DNA of 26,309 nucleotides, taken from a virus. The translations under genes were made by a program, and so were the position numbers. The stretch lies in IMG/VR virus record IMGVR_UViG_3300038701_003139, positions 1 through 26,309 of that record; one strand, given 5' to 3'. Of the stretch, positions 1 through 6,957 are shown in pieces (within the stretch, counting starts at the first letter, position 1; the number at the start of each line of letters is the position of its first letter). The notes under the pieces were generated by a model. The model saw only the letters and a program-made list of their open reading frames with translations. It was not told the DNA's origin and searched no databases.

Positions 1-19
1 AAAAAAAACGTAACACATC

Positions 20-421
20 ATGCATTCAAAAAAAAGGGCGAAACTTGAGCAAAAAATGAAAAAGAGAATTTTTAAATTATACACTCCAGGCAACAGAAAA
101 CAGTTTGAACCAAAGGAAAAAAAGGGGGGAAAACGGCCTGTTTCCCCTGGGTATTTTCAAGCTTGTAAGCTAAGAAGCTCCAGGAGATGGCAGGATTTAA
201 GCAGAATGTTTTTAGCTAGGTTTCCCCTTTGTGAAATTTGTTCAAAACCTGCTGAAGAAATCCACCATATAGAAGGAGCTTCAAAAAAGCCTGAGCTGTT
301 TTTTAGAGTTGATAATTTAGCAGGACTTTGTTGCAGCTGCCATTATAAAATAGAAGCAGCTTTAAAAAGAGGAATAAAACCTGAGGAATTATTTCCCAAA
401 GATAAAAGGAAAGGGTTTTAA
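20..421 (+). CDS. HNH endonuclease (packaging-associated)
   Basis: A 133-residue protein with an HNH-type zinc-nuclease core: C71-x2-C74, the His pair H82-H83, Asn99 and C104-x2-C107-H108. The first 65 residues are strongly basic and fit DNA binding. HNH proteins next to terminase genes in HK97-like phages assist cleavage of the packaging site, and here the gene lies three bases before the small terminase, so that role is inferred from position. The start at 20 lacks an obvious ribosome-binding site. An in-frame ATG at 56 is a possible alternative and leaves the nuclease core intact. The gene lies at the window edge, so its upstream control is not visible. Confidence 0.85.
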   Translation: MHSKKRAKLEQKMKKRIFKLYTPGNRKQFEPKEKKGGKRPVSPGYFQACKLRSSRRWQDLSRMFLARFPLCEICSKPAEEIHHIEGASKKPELFFRVDNLAGLCCSCHYKIEAALKRGIKPEELFPKDKRKGF

Positions 422-423
422 AA

Positions 424-912
424 ATGGCAAATCCAAAAGGTTCAGGAAAAGGTGGAAGGCCTCCCAAATCAAACCGGGTAAAAAAAATAATGGGAGCAAA
501 GAAAGAAAGGATTAATGAAGATGAACCTGCAATGATTGATGGAAATATTGTTCAATATGATAACCTTGGAAAAGTAGGGAAAAAGATTTTTGAACATTAT
601 TCCCCCATGTTAATCAATGCGAAATATTTAGCAATTACTGATTCAATAACATTTCATTTATTTTGTAAAGTTTTTGAGGAATGGTTCCAGGCAGAGGAGA
701 AGGTTAGAAAAGAGGGGAGATATAGAAACATAAGAAATAAATATGGAGAGATTATTGATGTAAAAGAAAACCCCTGGAGCAAAGTTCAACTAAAATTATA
801 TGACCAACTTTTGAAAATTATGAGGGAATTGGGAATGACTCCCCAAAGCAGGGGCAGCTTAAAACTGATTGCAACCGGGAAAGAAGAGAAAGGAATTAAA
901 CAAATAACATGA
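424..912 (+). CDS. terS: Terminase small subunit, P27 family-like
   Basis: A 162-residue protein. It has a Gly/Lys-rich N-terminus (GSGKGGRPPKSNR), usual in P27-type small terminases, then a helical body and the C-terminal stretch LGMTPQSRGSLKL, which resembles the family's conserved 'LGLTPSSRARL' ending. Small terminases bind the packaging site on phage DNA and load the large subunit. The gene sits between an HNH nuclease and the large terminase, and its stop overlaps the next start (ATGA), which implies translational coupling. The family call is from motif recognition and gene order. Confidence 0.85.
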   Translation: MANPKGSGKGGRPPKSNRVKKIMGAKKERINEDEPAMIDGNIVQYDNLGKVGKKIFEHYSPMLINAKYLAITDSITFHLFCKVFEEWFQAEEKVRKEGRYRNIRNKYGEIIDVKENPWSKVQLKLYDQLLKIMRELGMTPQSRGSLKLIATGKEEKGIKQIT

Positions 913-2555
913 AAAAAGAAATCAAACCGGAAAAGTTTTTCAAGAAATCTAAGAAACTGCCTAAAATTTGGCATGAGGAAATTCAAGGGTTTAACCCCTG
1001 GGAGAATTTAAACGGAAAATATTATTTTGATTTGAGAGTTGCAAAAGCTGTTTGTGATTTTTTCCCCAAATATTTAACCCATTCAAAAGGAGAATTTGCA
1101 GGAAAACCTTTTGAGCTCAGGCCATGGCAGAAAAAATATATAGGTCATTTATTCGCATGGAAAAGAAAGGAGGATGATTTAAGAAGATTCAGAACCTCTT
1201 TATTATTCATTCCAAAGAAGAATGGAAAAACTCAAATTGCTGCAGGGTTAGCTTTAATTCTTTTATCAGCAGATAATGAACCAGGTTCAGAGGTTTACTG
1301 TTGCGCTTCTGATGTTGGGCAAGCTTCAATTCTTTTTAATGCAGGTGCAAATATGGTTGATGGTTCTGATGAATTATCTGAATTTATCAGGATTCTCAAG
1401 GGCTATAAATTTATGGAGGTTGAAACAACCAAATCAATTTTGAAAGTATTGAGCTCTGAAGCTTCAACTAAACATGGGCCAAACGTTCACGGGTTAATTA
1501 TTGATGAATTGCATACTCAAAAGAATACAGAATTAATTGATACACTAACAGCCGGGGTTGTTAACAGGAGGCAACCCTTGATATTATATTTGACAACTGC
1601 AGATTTTGCCGGGCCTTCTCCCTGCAATGATGAATATGATTATGCTTGTAAAGTCAGGGATGGATTAATAAATGATATGGAATATTTTCCGGTTATTTAT
1701 GAGACAAAAAGAGAAGATGATTGGAGCAAAGTTCAAACCTGGAAAAAAGCAAACCCCAATTATGGAATTACAGTTAAACCAAGTTATTTTAAAAGCATAG
1801 TAAAAAAGGCAAAAGAAAAACCATCAGAACTAAATAAATTTCTTAGATTACACTTAAATGTTCAAACTGAAACTCTCACAAGGTGGATAAATATGGAAAA
1901 ATGGGATTCATCCGGGCATAAATTAAAGCCTGAACAGCTTAAAAACCAGGCTTGTTTTGGTGGTTTAGACCTCTCAAGCAGTAAAGATATAACAGCTTTT
2001 ATTCTGTTTTTCCCTGAATTCAAGGCCTGTATAGGTTCTTTTTGGGTTCCTAATGGAACAGCAGATGAAAGAATTGAATATCAATTATGGGCTAATGAAG
2101 GTTATGTTGATATTACTGATGGAGCTGTTGTTGATTATTCTTTCATTAGAAAAAGAATCAATGAATTATCTGCAGATTATGATATAAAAGATATTGGTTA
2201 TGACCCTTGGAACTCTTCTCAGTTAGCAATTCAGCTTGCAGATGAAGATGGTTTACCAATGATAGAATTTAGGCAGGGTTTCAAGTCAATGAATGAACCC
2301 TCAAAGGAGTTAGAAAAATTAGTTGAAAAAGGTGAGCTGATTCATTTTAATAATCCAGTTCTAAGATGGATGTGCTCCAATTGTGCCATTAAAGAAGATG
2401 CTGCCGGAAATATTAAACCAATAAAACCAAAGAAGAATAGCAAAATGAAAATAGATGGAATGGTTGCTTTAGTTATGGCTGTTGGTTTATCAATTGCCAG
2501 GCATGAAGAAGAAGATGAAAATGTTTATGAGAAAAGAGGCCTGGTTACTCTGTAA
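909..2555 (+). CDS. terL: Terminase large subunit (packaging ATPase and nuclease)
   Basis: A 548-residue protein of normal length for an HK97-type large terminase. The ATPase half has the variant Walker A PKKNGKT at 102-108, Walker B LIIDE at 196-200 followed by His202, and a coupling motif TTA at 229-231. The C-terminal RNase H-like nuclease half has acidic residues at the expected places: D354 in GGLDLSSSKD, D360, D432 in YDPW, and D516 in KIDGMVAL. The protein cuts concatemeric DNA and pumps it into the prohead through the portal. Its start overlaps the small terminase stop. No terminator hairpin follows directly. The next 460 bases hold a regulatory region and a small gene. Confidence 0.97.
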   Translation: MKKEIKPEKFFKKSKKLPKIWHEEIQGFNPWENLNGKYYFDLRVAKAVCDFFPKYLTHSKGEFAGKPFELRPWQKKYIGHLFAWKRKEDDLRRFRTSLLFIPKKNGKTQIAAGLALILLSADNEPGSEVYCCASDVGQASILFNAGANMVDGSDELSEFIRILKGYKFMEVETTKSILKVLSSEASTKHGPNVHGLIIDELHTQKNTELIDTLTAGVVNRRQPLILYLTTADFAGPSPCNDEYDYACKVRDGLINDMEYFPVIYETKREDDWSKVQTWKKANPNYGITVKPSYFKSIVKKAKEKPSELNKFLRLHLNVQTETLTRWINMEKWDSSGHKLKPEQLKNQACFGGLDLSSSKDITAFILFFPEFKACIGSFWVPNGTADERIEYQLWANEGYVDITDGAVVDYSFIRKRINELSADYDIKDIGYDPWNSSQLAIQLADEDGLPMIEFRQGFKSMNEPSKELEKLVEKGELIHFNNPVLRWMCSNCAIKEDAAGNIKPIKPKKNSKMKIDGMVALVMAVGLSIARHEEEDENVYEKRGLVTL

Positions 2556-2605
2556 ATTTCCCGGAAAAAAAGATTAAAAAACTTTCAATATTCTTTGCTT
2601 AAAAG

Positions 2606-2634
2606 GTTGACAAGTCAACTATAGGAGGTATTTT
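2606..2634 (+). promoter_or_regulatory. Promoter with 14-bp palindromic operator, copy 1
   Basis: The perfect palindrome GTTGACAAGTCAAC (2606-2619) contains a -35 box TTGACA (2607-2612). Sixteen bases later lies TATTTT (2629-2634), a plausible -10. An operator over a -35 box suggests repression, or possibly activation, by a dimeric DNA-binding protein. Copy 2 lies at 22952 in reverse-complement orientation. Promoter activity is inferred from sequence only. Confidence 0.6.
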
Positions 2635-2666
2635 AGATTAGAAACTAACAACAAAGGAGAGAGAAA

Positions 2667-2840
2667 ATGAAAGCAACAGTAACAAATTATCAGAGACAGA
2701 AAGCAAGAGCAAAGACAATCAAAAGAGCAATTGAAAAAAGGATACTAAACGGTGAAACAACACAAAATAGCAAAAAACTTGCAGAACTAAAAGACAGTAT
2801 TTATGCTTCACACTTTGTGGAAATGTATCACAGCAACTAA
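2667..2840 (+). CDS. Small basic protein (57 aa), unknown function
   Basis: A 57-residue ORF with a strong ribosome-binding site (AAAGGAGAGAG just before the ATG). The N-terminal half is rich in Lys and Arg (YQRQKARAKTIKRAIEKR) and probably forms a basic amphipathic helix. The C-terminal part is helical and charged and ends in FVEMYHSN. I recognise no family. The gene is alone between the large terminase and the portal, with its own palindrome promoter before it and a terminator after it, so it is expressed separately from the structural operon. The basic helix could bind nucleic acid, in the way short arginine-rich phage antiterminators do, but that is speculation. Its leader closely resembles that of the gene at 23026. 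Confidence 0.75.
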   Translation: MKATVTNYQRQKARAKTIKRAIEKRILNGETTQNSKKLAELKDSIYASHFVEMYHSN

Positions 2841-2841
2841 A

Positions 2842-2918
2842 CCCCTTGGATAAATGTTCCTTTTGAGGTATCGCAAGGGCAAGACTGAAAAGGAAAAGTC
2901 TTAAAATAAAAACCTTAG
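2842..2918 (+). ncRNA. Structured 3' region with a possible antiterminator helix
   Basis: Downstream of the 57-residue gene, CCCTTG (2843-2848) can pair with CAAGGG (2874-2879), and AAGACT (2881-2886) with AGTCTT (2897-2902). TTTGAGG (2862-2868) is also complementary to CCTCAAA (2922-2928), the 5' side of the following terminator. That pairing would exclude the terminator stem. The structures come from inspection of complementarity; no folding was run. It may only be a 3' untranslated region. Confidence 0.4.
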
Positions 2919-2945
2919 GCCCCTCAAATGAGGGGCTTTTTTTTT
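2919..2945 (+). terminator. Rho-independent terminator after the 57-aa gene
   Basis: A perfect 7-bp GC-rich stem, GCCCCTC (2919-2925) with GAGGGGC (2930-2936), a four-base loop AAAT and nine T residues (2937-2945). It ends transcription before the portal promoter. Confidence 0.9.
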
Positions 2946-2953
2946 GTTTACTC

Positions 2954-2982
2954 TTGACAAATAAAAATAATATGCTTAGAGT
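2954..2982 (+). promoter_or_regulatory. Promoter before the portal gene
   Basis: TTGACA (2954-2959) is followed 11 bases later by TATGCT (2971-2976). This gives an extended -10 element (TATGC) and a weak -10, TTAGAG with 16-base spacing or TAGAGT with 17. The same TTGACA-N11-TATGCT pattern precedes the capsid gene at 5208. It lies just after a terminator, as expected for the start of a new operon. Confidence 0.6.
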
Positions 2983-3018
2983 AAAAGAACAATTTAATTA
3001 AATTCCGGGAAAGAAAAA

Positions 3019-4548
3019 ATGGCTTTTACTGACTTTTGCAAAAACGTAGTTAACTTATTTGAACCTGCCGGGGAATTAGAAAAAGGTGGAAATGTTGATT
3101 TAACAGATGATGGTTGGTATACTTCAGGAGGGGAGAAGATTTCAAAAGATAAAGCCCTTAAATATTCAGCTGTATTTAGAGCGGTTAAATTAATTTCAAC
3201 TTCAGTTGGTAAACTTCCCTTATTCGTTTATGATAGACTTGAACAGGGGAAGCAAAAAGCCCCTTCTTCTCCTGCTTATAATATCCTCAGATATAAACCT
3301 AATGATGAAATGACTGCAAAGATATTTAAGCAAACAATAACAGCTCATGCTTTGCTGCAGGGTTCAGGATATGCTTATATTTTCCGGGATAATGCCGGGA
3401 GGCCTATAGAATTGATTCCCCTGGTTCCTGATGTAACTTATCCGATTAGGCGAAATGGGCAGCTTTACTATATTACCTCTGTTAATGGTGATATGATGAA
3501 ACTGCTCCCGGAAAACGTTCTCCATGTTAGGGGCCTGGGTTATAATGGAATTACCAGTTATTCCCTTTTAGAATATGCAAATATTTCTTTTAGTATGGGC
3601 CTTAATGGGCAAAATTATTCAAATAAATTCTTTGAAAATTCAGCCAGGCCTTCAGTAATTCTTGAACATCCACAAACCTTCTCAGATGAAAAAGCTATTA
3701 CCCGGTTGCGTGACCAATGGAGCAAGCTTTATTCAGGAGTTTCTAATGCTCATAAAACCGCAATATTAGAGCAGGGAATGAAAGCCCATGTATTAACCTT
3801 ATCTGCTAGAGATTCACAACTGATTGAAACTATGAAGTTTTCAATAATTGATGTTGCAAATTGGTTCTCTCTTCCTCCTCATAAACTAGGAGATTCAAGC
3901 AGAACAGCCTATAATTCTTTAGAGCAGGAAAATCAAAGTTTCCTTGATGAAGCTTTGGATGATTGGCTTGTTACCTGGGAAGAAGAATGCAGGGATAAAC
4001 TCTTAACCGAAAAAGAAAAGAATGATGATTCAAGGTTAGTAGAATTTGCAAGGCAAGCATTAGTAAGAGCAGATTTAAAAGGCAGAGCTGAATATTACGC
4101 AAAAGCTACAGCAGGGGCTCCCTGGATGACCGTTAACGAAGTTAGAAACCTTGAAAATGCTAATGATGCAGGAGAAGAATATGATGAAATAATTTTACCT
4201 GCAAACGTATTTGGCTCAACGGAGGAAGAAGAGGAAACAAACAGCACAACAACAGAACCTGAAAACAATTCTGATACCAAACCAAAAGGAACTGAAGGGG
4301 CAATAGCAGCTGCAAGGGGAGCCCTGGAGCATGTATTCCAAAAGATGTTAACACGAATTAGAAAAGATTTTGATAACTATTCAAAAAGAAATGAAGTTCA
4401 TCTATTTACTGAGAACTTTGATTCAAAGCATTCTGAAGTAATTAAAAGAGAAGTTGAACCTGTTGCAAAAGTTGTTGAAATGCTAACAGGGGAAACTGAA
4501 TTAATAAATAAAACAATTAAAAAATTAATGCGTGAGGTTCAAGGATGA
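3019..4548 (+). CDS. Portal protein, HK97 family
   Basis: A 509-residue protein. It has the typical HK97 portal series: AVFRAVKLISTSVGKLPLFV near residues 51-70, then the LLQGSGYAYIFRD strand-turn region, a central stem-helix area with NKFFENSARPSVIL, and the FSLPPHKLG segment near residue 290. Portals form the 12-subunit ring at one capsid vertex through which DNA enters and leaves and to which the tail attaches. The acidic, Thr-rich linker around residues 400-425 (EEEEETNSTTTEP) and the helical C-terminus look like a variable crown or tail. The stop overlaps the protease start (ATGA). The ribosome-binding site is weak (GGGAAAG). Confidence 0.95.
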   Translation: MAFTDFCKNVVNLFEPAGELEKGGNVDLTDDGWYTSGGEKISKDKALKYSAVFRAVKLISTSVGKLPLFVYDRLEQGKQKAPSSPAYNILRYKPNDEMTAKIFKQTITAHALLQGSGYAYIFRDNAGRPIELIPLVPDVTYPIRRNGQLYYITSVNGDMMKLLPENVLHVRGLGYNGITSYSLLEYANISFSMGLNGQNYSNKFFENSARPSVILEHPQTFSDEKAITRLRDQWSKLYSGVSNAHKTAILEQGMKAHVLTLSARDSQLIETMKFSIIDVANWFSLPPHKLGDSSRTAYNSLEQENQSFLDEALDDWLVTWEEECRDKLLTEKEKNDDSRLVEFARQALVRADLKGRAEYYAKATAGAPWMTVNEVRNLENANDAGEEYDEIILPANVFGSTEEEEETNSTTTEPENNSDTKPKGTEGAIAAARGALEHVFQKMLTRIRKDFDNYSKRNEVHLFTENFDSKHSEVIKREVEPVAKVVEMLTGETELINKTIKKLMREVQG

Positions 4549-5198
4549 AAACAGAAAAAAGATATATCAGTTTAAGCAGGGCCGGGATTCAGTTGAGAGC
4601 AAAAGGAGATGAAGAAAATAAAAACCTTGAAGGTTATGCTTCAGTTTTTTATGATGGAACTCCTGAAACAGAATACCAGTTATGGGATGGAGCAGTTGAA
4701 AGGATTGATAAAGCTGCTTTTGATAATGCAATTAAAAATGATGATATTAGGGCCTTAATGAACCATGACCCAAATTTGATTCTAGGAAGGAACAAAGCAG
4801 GAACTTTAACTCTTGAAGTTGATTCTGTTGGATTAAAATATTTAATTGATGTTCCTGATACTCAAGCCGGGAATGATACAAGAACATCAATTGAAAGAGG
4901 AGATGTTTCCGGTTCAAGCTTTTCCTTTATGCCAACAGTGGTTGAATGGTCAGATGATGGAGATAAAGAAATAAGATTGATTAAAGAAGTTCAGCTTTTT
5001 GATGTTGGGCCTGTTACATTCCCGGCATATACTGCAGCAAGTGCTTATGCCAGGGATTCAGAACCTGCAAAAGAAGAGCATGATAATATCAAATCAGAAA
5101 GAGAAGCTGAAAAAGAAAAGCAGGATGCAGAAGAAGCTGCAAAAGCAAAAGCTGATTTAGATTTAGCTGATGCAAAGATAAAAACTTTAGGACTTTAA
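4545..5198 (+). CDS. Prohead maturation protease, HK97 family
   Basis: A 217-residue serine protease of the HK97 prohead (U35) type. The family pattern is visible: GYASVF at 30-35, catalytic His74 in LMNHDPN, the strand LEVDSVGLKY, and the serine motif VSGSSFSF at 121-128, where S125 is the likely nucleophile. FDVGPVTFPAY completes the core. From about residue 170 it becomes a Lys/Glu/Ala-rich helix, probably a scaffold-like extension. It processes the capsid delta domain during head maturation. It is coupled to the portal by a four-base overlap and followed by a regulatory region before the capsid gene. Confidence 0.93.
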   Translation: MKTEKRYISLSRAGIQLRAKGDEENKNLEGYASVFYDGTPETEYQLWDGAVERIDKAAFDNAIKNDDIRALMNHDPNLILGRNKAGTLTLEVDSVGLKYLIDVPDTQAGNDTRTSIERGDVSGSSFSFMPTVVEWSDDGDKEIRLIKEVQLFDVGPVTFPAYTAASAYARDSEPAKEEHDNIKSEREAEKEKQDAEEAAKAKADLDLADAKIKTLGL

Positions 5199-5207
5199 AA
5201 AGAAAAC

Positions 5208-5235
5208 TTGACAATCTTTTTAATTATGCTATTGA
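5208..5235 (+). promoter_or_regulatory. Promoter before the major capsid gene
   Basis: TTGACA (5208-5213) and an extended -10, TATGC with TATTGA (5230-5235), give 16-base spacing. The arrangement TTGACA-N11-TATGCT is identical to that of the portal promoter at 2954. Transcription would begin near 5242, so the three hairpins and the terminator below would all lie in the capsid mRNA leader. Confidence 0.6.
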
Positions 5236-5249
5236 TAAATATTGATTTT

Positions 5250-5267
5250 TTGGAACTTAGTTTCCAG
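5250..5267 (+). ncRNA. CUUAG-hexaloop hairpin 1 (capsid leader)
   Basis: The stem TTGGAA/TTCCAG (four Watson-Crick pairs at the core 5252-5265, then T-A and a T-G wobble) closes the six-base loop CTTAGT at 5256-5261. It is the first of three tandem hairpins with near-identical loops and different stems. Confidence 0.6.
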
Positions 5268-5275
5268 TTTTAAAA

Positions 5276-5291
5276 ATTGGCTTAGACCGAT
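5276..5291 (+). ncRNA. CUUAG-hexaloop hairpin 2 (capsid leader)
   Basis: ATTGG (5276-5280) pairs with CCGAT (5287-5291), with one T-G wobble, and closes the loop CTTAGA (5281-5286). Its 3' arm shares CGAT (5288-5291) with the base of the following terminator, so the two structures are mutually exclusive at that point. Confidence 0.55.
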
Positions 5292-5342
5292 ACAAAAAAT
5301 TTGCAACTTAGATTGCAGGTATTTTTTGTGTCGTTTTTTTTT
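5288..5342 (+). terminator. Terminator or attenuator capped by CUUAG hairpin 3
   Basis: A 13-bp stem, 5288-5300 with 5321-5333 (one T-G wobble), is followed by nine T residues (5334-5342): a strong intrinsic terminator. It is capped by GCAA-CTTAGA-TTGC (5303-5316). It lies between a promoter and the capsid start at 5388, so it may act as an attenuator for capsid expression. Alternatively it only ends transcripts of the portal-protease operon. Confidence 0.8.
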
Positions 5343-5387
5343 GCCAAAGAATAATAAATAATTTTCATTTAAAAAAAGGAAAAGAAA

Positions 5388-6677
5388 ATGAAACTGAAAG
5401 AATTGCTAGAAAAACGGAATGAAGCAGCTCAGGGAATGGTTTCCCTCCGGGATAAAATCCAGGAAGAAGGCCGGGCCTTTACTGCTGAAGAAAAAGAAAA
5501 CTTTGATAAAGCATCTGCTGATTATGATTCCCTTGATGAACAGGTTGAAGCTATTAAAAGAGCTGATGATGTTCAGGCCAAAATGGATAAAATGCCGGGC
5601 CGGGATGAAGTCAAAGAAAAAGAAGAAAAAGCCGGGATTTCTGAAGATGATAAACGTTTGGCCTTTAATGGTTGGGTACGTTCTCACCTTCAAGGTGAAA
5701 TCAGGGAAGAAGAGCAGGATGCAATTGCAAAATGCAAACTGAATCCCAATGTTAAACAAATTGATTCCCGGATGCTTGCAACAGCTCCTAAAACCCTGGC
5801 AGAAGCAAGGGCTTTGTCTGTTGGTACTCCTGGTTCAGGTGGGTATACTGTTCCTGAAGGTTTTGTTTATAACCTGGAAATTGCTCTGTTGAAATATGGA
5901 ACAATGCGCAAGGTTGCCGAACTAATGAGAACTGCCTCAGGAAATGCCATGCCATGGCCTACTGTTAATGATACAACTAATGAAGGTGTATTGGTTGCTG
6001 AAGCAGGTGCAATTGCATCTGATGCAGACCCAACTTTTTCTGAAGTTGTTTTTAATGCCTATAAATACACTTCCAAATTTATCAAAGTTAGCTCTGAATT
6101 GCTTGAAGATTCAGCTTTTGATATGGCTGCATTCTTAGGAAGAGCTATCGGAGAACGTTTGGGAAGAGCTCAGAATACAGCTTGCACAACTGGAGATGGT
6201 TCCAGTAAACCTAACGGAATTGTAACAGCTGCAACTTCTCAAGATACAGCAGGTTCAGGAGCTTTTATTGCTGATGATTTGATTGATTTGGTTTATTCTC
6301 TTGATGAAGCTTATGATGAAAATGCTGCCCTGATGATGAACAAAGCAATTTTGAAAGTTGTTAGAAAGTTCAAAGACTCTCAAGGTCAGTATATATGGCA
6401 GCCTTCTTATCAAGCAGGAGAACCTGAAACTATTTTGGGTTATGCTGTTCATAAAAATACTAAAATGGCTTCAACTGTTGCATCAGGAAATAAAGTTGCA
6501 ATCTTTGGAGATTTGAGTAAATATAAAATCAGAGAGGTTAATTCTATTCGCCTGAAACGTTTGGTTGAACTGTATGCAGAAAACGACCAGGAAGGCTTTG
6601 GTGGATTCCTCCGCTTTGATGGTGATTTACTTGATGCAGGAACTAACCCTGTATTAGCCTTGAATGTAAAAGCGTAA
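5388..6677 (+). CDS. Major capsid protein, HK97 fold
   Basis: A 429-residue major capsid protein. Residues 1 to about 100 are a charged, coiled-coil delta domain (KELLEKRNEAAQGMVSLRDK onward), which serves as internal scaffold and is removed by the upstream protease. The mature part starts around LSVGTPGSGGYTVPEGF and has the usual capsid landmarks: MPWPTVNDTTNEGVLVAE (E-loop region), FIKVSSELLEDS (spine helix region), TTGDGSSKPNGI, and the C-terminal LRFDGDLLD. It forms the icosahedral shell. The ribosome-binding site is AAAGGAAAAG. Transcription may start near 5242 and has to pass the terminator at 5288-5342, unless reads come through from upstream. Confidence 0.97.
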   Translation: MKLKELLEKRNEAAQGMVSLRDKIQEEGRAFTAEEKENFDKASADYDSLDEQVEAIKRADDVQAKMDKMPGRDEVKEKEEKAGISEDDKRLAFNGWVRSHLQGEIREEEQDAIAKCKLNPNVKQIDSRMLATAPKTLAEARALSVGTPGSGGYTVPEGFVYNLEIALLKYGTMRKVAELMRTASGNAMPWPTVNDTTNEGVLVAEAGAIASDADPTFSEVVFNAYKYTSKFIKVSSELLEDSAFDMAAFLGRAIGERLGRAQNTACTTGDGSSKPNGIVTAATSQDTAGSGAFIADDLIDLVYSLDEAYDENAALMMNKAILKVVRKFKDSQGQYIWQPSYQAGEPETILGYAVHKNTKMASTVASGNKVAIFGDLSKYKIREVNSIRLKRLVELYAENDQEGFGGFLRFDGDLLDAGTNPVLALNVKA

Positions 6678-6699
6678 CATTCTCTCCCCTTGGTTTACT

Positions 6700-6740
6700 C
6701 TCCCAGGTGTCAAAACCTGGGAGGGTTCTTTTTAATTTTT
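6700..6740 (+). terminator. Rho-independent terminator after the capsid gene
   Basis: A perfect 9-bp stem, CTCCCAGGT (6700-6708) with ACCTGGGAG (6715-6723), a six-base loop GTCAAA, then a T-rich tail TTCTTTTTAATTTTT. It probably lowers expression of the neck genes relative to capsid. Confidence 0.85.
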
Positions 6741-6756
6741 AAAAGGGTTAAATAAA

Positions 6757-6957
6757 ATGAAAGTTTTAATAAAAGAATCAGTACAACTTGGAAAGAATTT
6801 TCTGAATCCTGGAACTGAAGCAGATTTACCTGAGAAGCAAGCAAAAGATTTAATTAAAATTGGAGTAGCATCTAATGCAGTCAGCAATAAAAATAAAAAC
6901 AGCTCCAACAGCGGAACCAGTAACAAAGCAGGAGCTAAAAGACAATCTAAGGCTTGA
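6757..6957 (+). CDS. Small head-region protein (66 aa)
   Basis: A 66-residue protein of unknown function between capsid and connector, a position where HK97-like phages often carry a small gene. The first 40 residues look folded (MKVLIKESVQLGKNF, PGTEADLPEKQAKDLIKIGVA). The rest is a low-complexity Asn/Ser/Lys tail. The folded pattern, PG-E followed by A-x-x-L-I-x-x-G-x-A, is also seen in the 46-residue protein at 8701, so the two may be distant relatives. Its last 83 bases overlap the connector gene in another frame, so the disordered tail is encoded by DNA that also encodes the connector N-terminus. The ribosome-binding site is weak. Confidence 0.75.
   Translation: MKVLIKESVQLGKNFLNPGTEADLPEKQAKDLIKIGVASNAVSNKNKNSSNSGTSNKAGAKRQSKA

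Noticed and set aside
2913-2919. CCTTAGG as a further CUUAG hairpin
   Set aside because: The bases flanking the CTTAGG hexamer do not pair, and the site lies directly at the terminator foot.
2972-2985. CTTAGA in the portal promoter as a fifth hexaloop
   Set aside because: The flanks ATATG and GTAAA are not complementary; the match is part of the -10 region.
5419-5742. A 107-residue + strand ORF inside the capsid gene
   Set aside because: It is a Lys-rich out-of-frame reading of the capsid delta domain, with no ribosome-binding site and no family resemblance.
5406-5759. A 117-residue minus-strand ORF over the capsid gene
   Set aside because: Phe/Ile-rich antisense shadow of a Lys/Glu-rich coding region; no start signal and no supporting context.
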